Shown here piece by piece: positions 63,841-64,000 of a stretch of 64,000 nt of DNA. Origin of the DNA: Pampus argenteus (Eukaryota > Chordata > Actinopteri > Scombriformes > Stromateidae); the NCBI GenBank assembly GCA_036937835.1, contig CM072875.1:13343001-13407000 (forward strand). The letters run 5' to 3'. Each line of letters opens with the position of its first letter. Position 1 is the stretch's first letter. The notes beneath the pieces are model-generated. The model was not told the origin of the DNA. It did not search any database and was given only the letters and a program-made list of their open reading frames with translations. The translations under genes were made by a program, and so were the position numbers.

Positions 63841-64000
63841 TTTGTGCCAATGACAGTACTTTGGATTGGGCAGAAAGGAATGGCTGAGTTGATGAGCACA
63901 AAAAAGAAAAATTCAGAGACTTGATTTCATATGAGTGATTGAACCAACCTTTTTGCAATATAATGCATGTATGTGATATGGGAACATCTCAACTCTTCAT

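Larger units (their letters stand above)
58918..64000 (+). other. first intron (or flank) of the right-hand gene
   Basis: No coding exon is recognisable in these 5.1 kb. Contents are CpG-richer DNA to about 59.9 kb, a CAG run at 60968-60985, an A run at 61744-61763, hAT-type repeat ends at 62107-62185 and 63640-63700, and two related TATAAGACRACMCC segments near 62725 and 63782. Confidence 0.55.

Noticed and set aside
1..64000. CRISPR arrays, operons, tRNA or rRNA genes, and a novel defence-type system
   Set aside because: Nothing of the kind is visible. The direct repeats are microsatellites, and no tRNA- or rRNA-like sequence was recognised by eye. A tRNAscan and Rfam search would settle small RNAs.

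Overview
The window is vertebrate nuclear DNA, most likely from a percomorph (spiny-rayed) teleost. It shows small coding exons with GT/AG splice borders in long AT-rich introns, abundant CA/GT microsatellites, and decayed copies of fish repeats (LINE, Tc1/mariner, hAT- and piggyBac-like MITEs). There are no prokaryotic features, and most open frames are chance frames in intronic or intergenic DNA.

The one gene that can be named is dpp6, the dipeptidyl-aminopeptidase-like protein 6, a non-enzymatic partner of Kv4 potassium channels. It lies on the minus strand, and only its 5' part is present. From right to left (5' to 3' in the gene) it shows: an E-type alternative first exon (coding 42351-42407), the long-isoform first exon (29146-29337), the short-isoform first exon (10559-10597), the shared transmembrane exon 2 (2571-2685), and exon 3 (628-726). 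All three first exons end on a codon boundary at a GT donor, so each can join exon 2 in frame. The remaining exons lie to the left of the window.

Between the recognised first exons are two further candidates with an ATG and a phase-0 donor, at 34575-34631 and 19767-19808. If real, they would give additional cytoplasmic N-termini. A third, very short one at 20293-20310 is weak. Exon 2 is closely flanked by a (GU)n tract upstream and a (CA)n tract downstream in the transcript; these are complementary.

The right end (about 57.3-59 kb) is CpG-rich and holds what looks like the non-coding first exon of an unidentified plus-strand gene, with donor after 58917 and several short upstream ORFs. Its coding part would lie beyond 64 kb. 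This gene and dpp6 would be transcribed divergently, with about 15 kb of repeat-bearing intergenic DNA between them.

Gene and repeat family identifications rest on recall of conserved protein and repeat sequences, not on a search.
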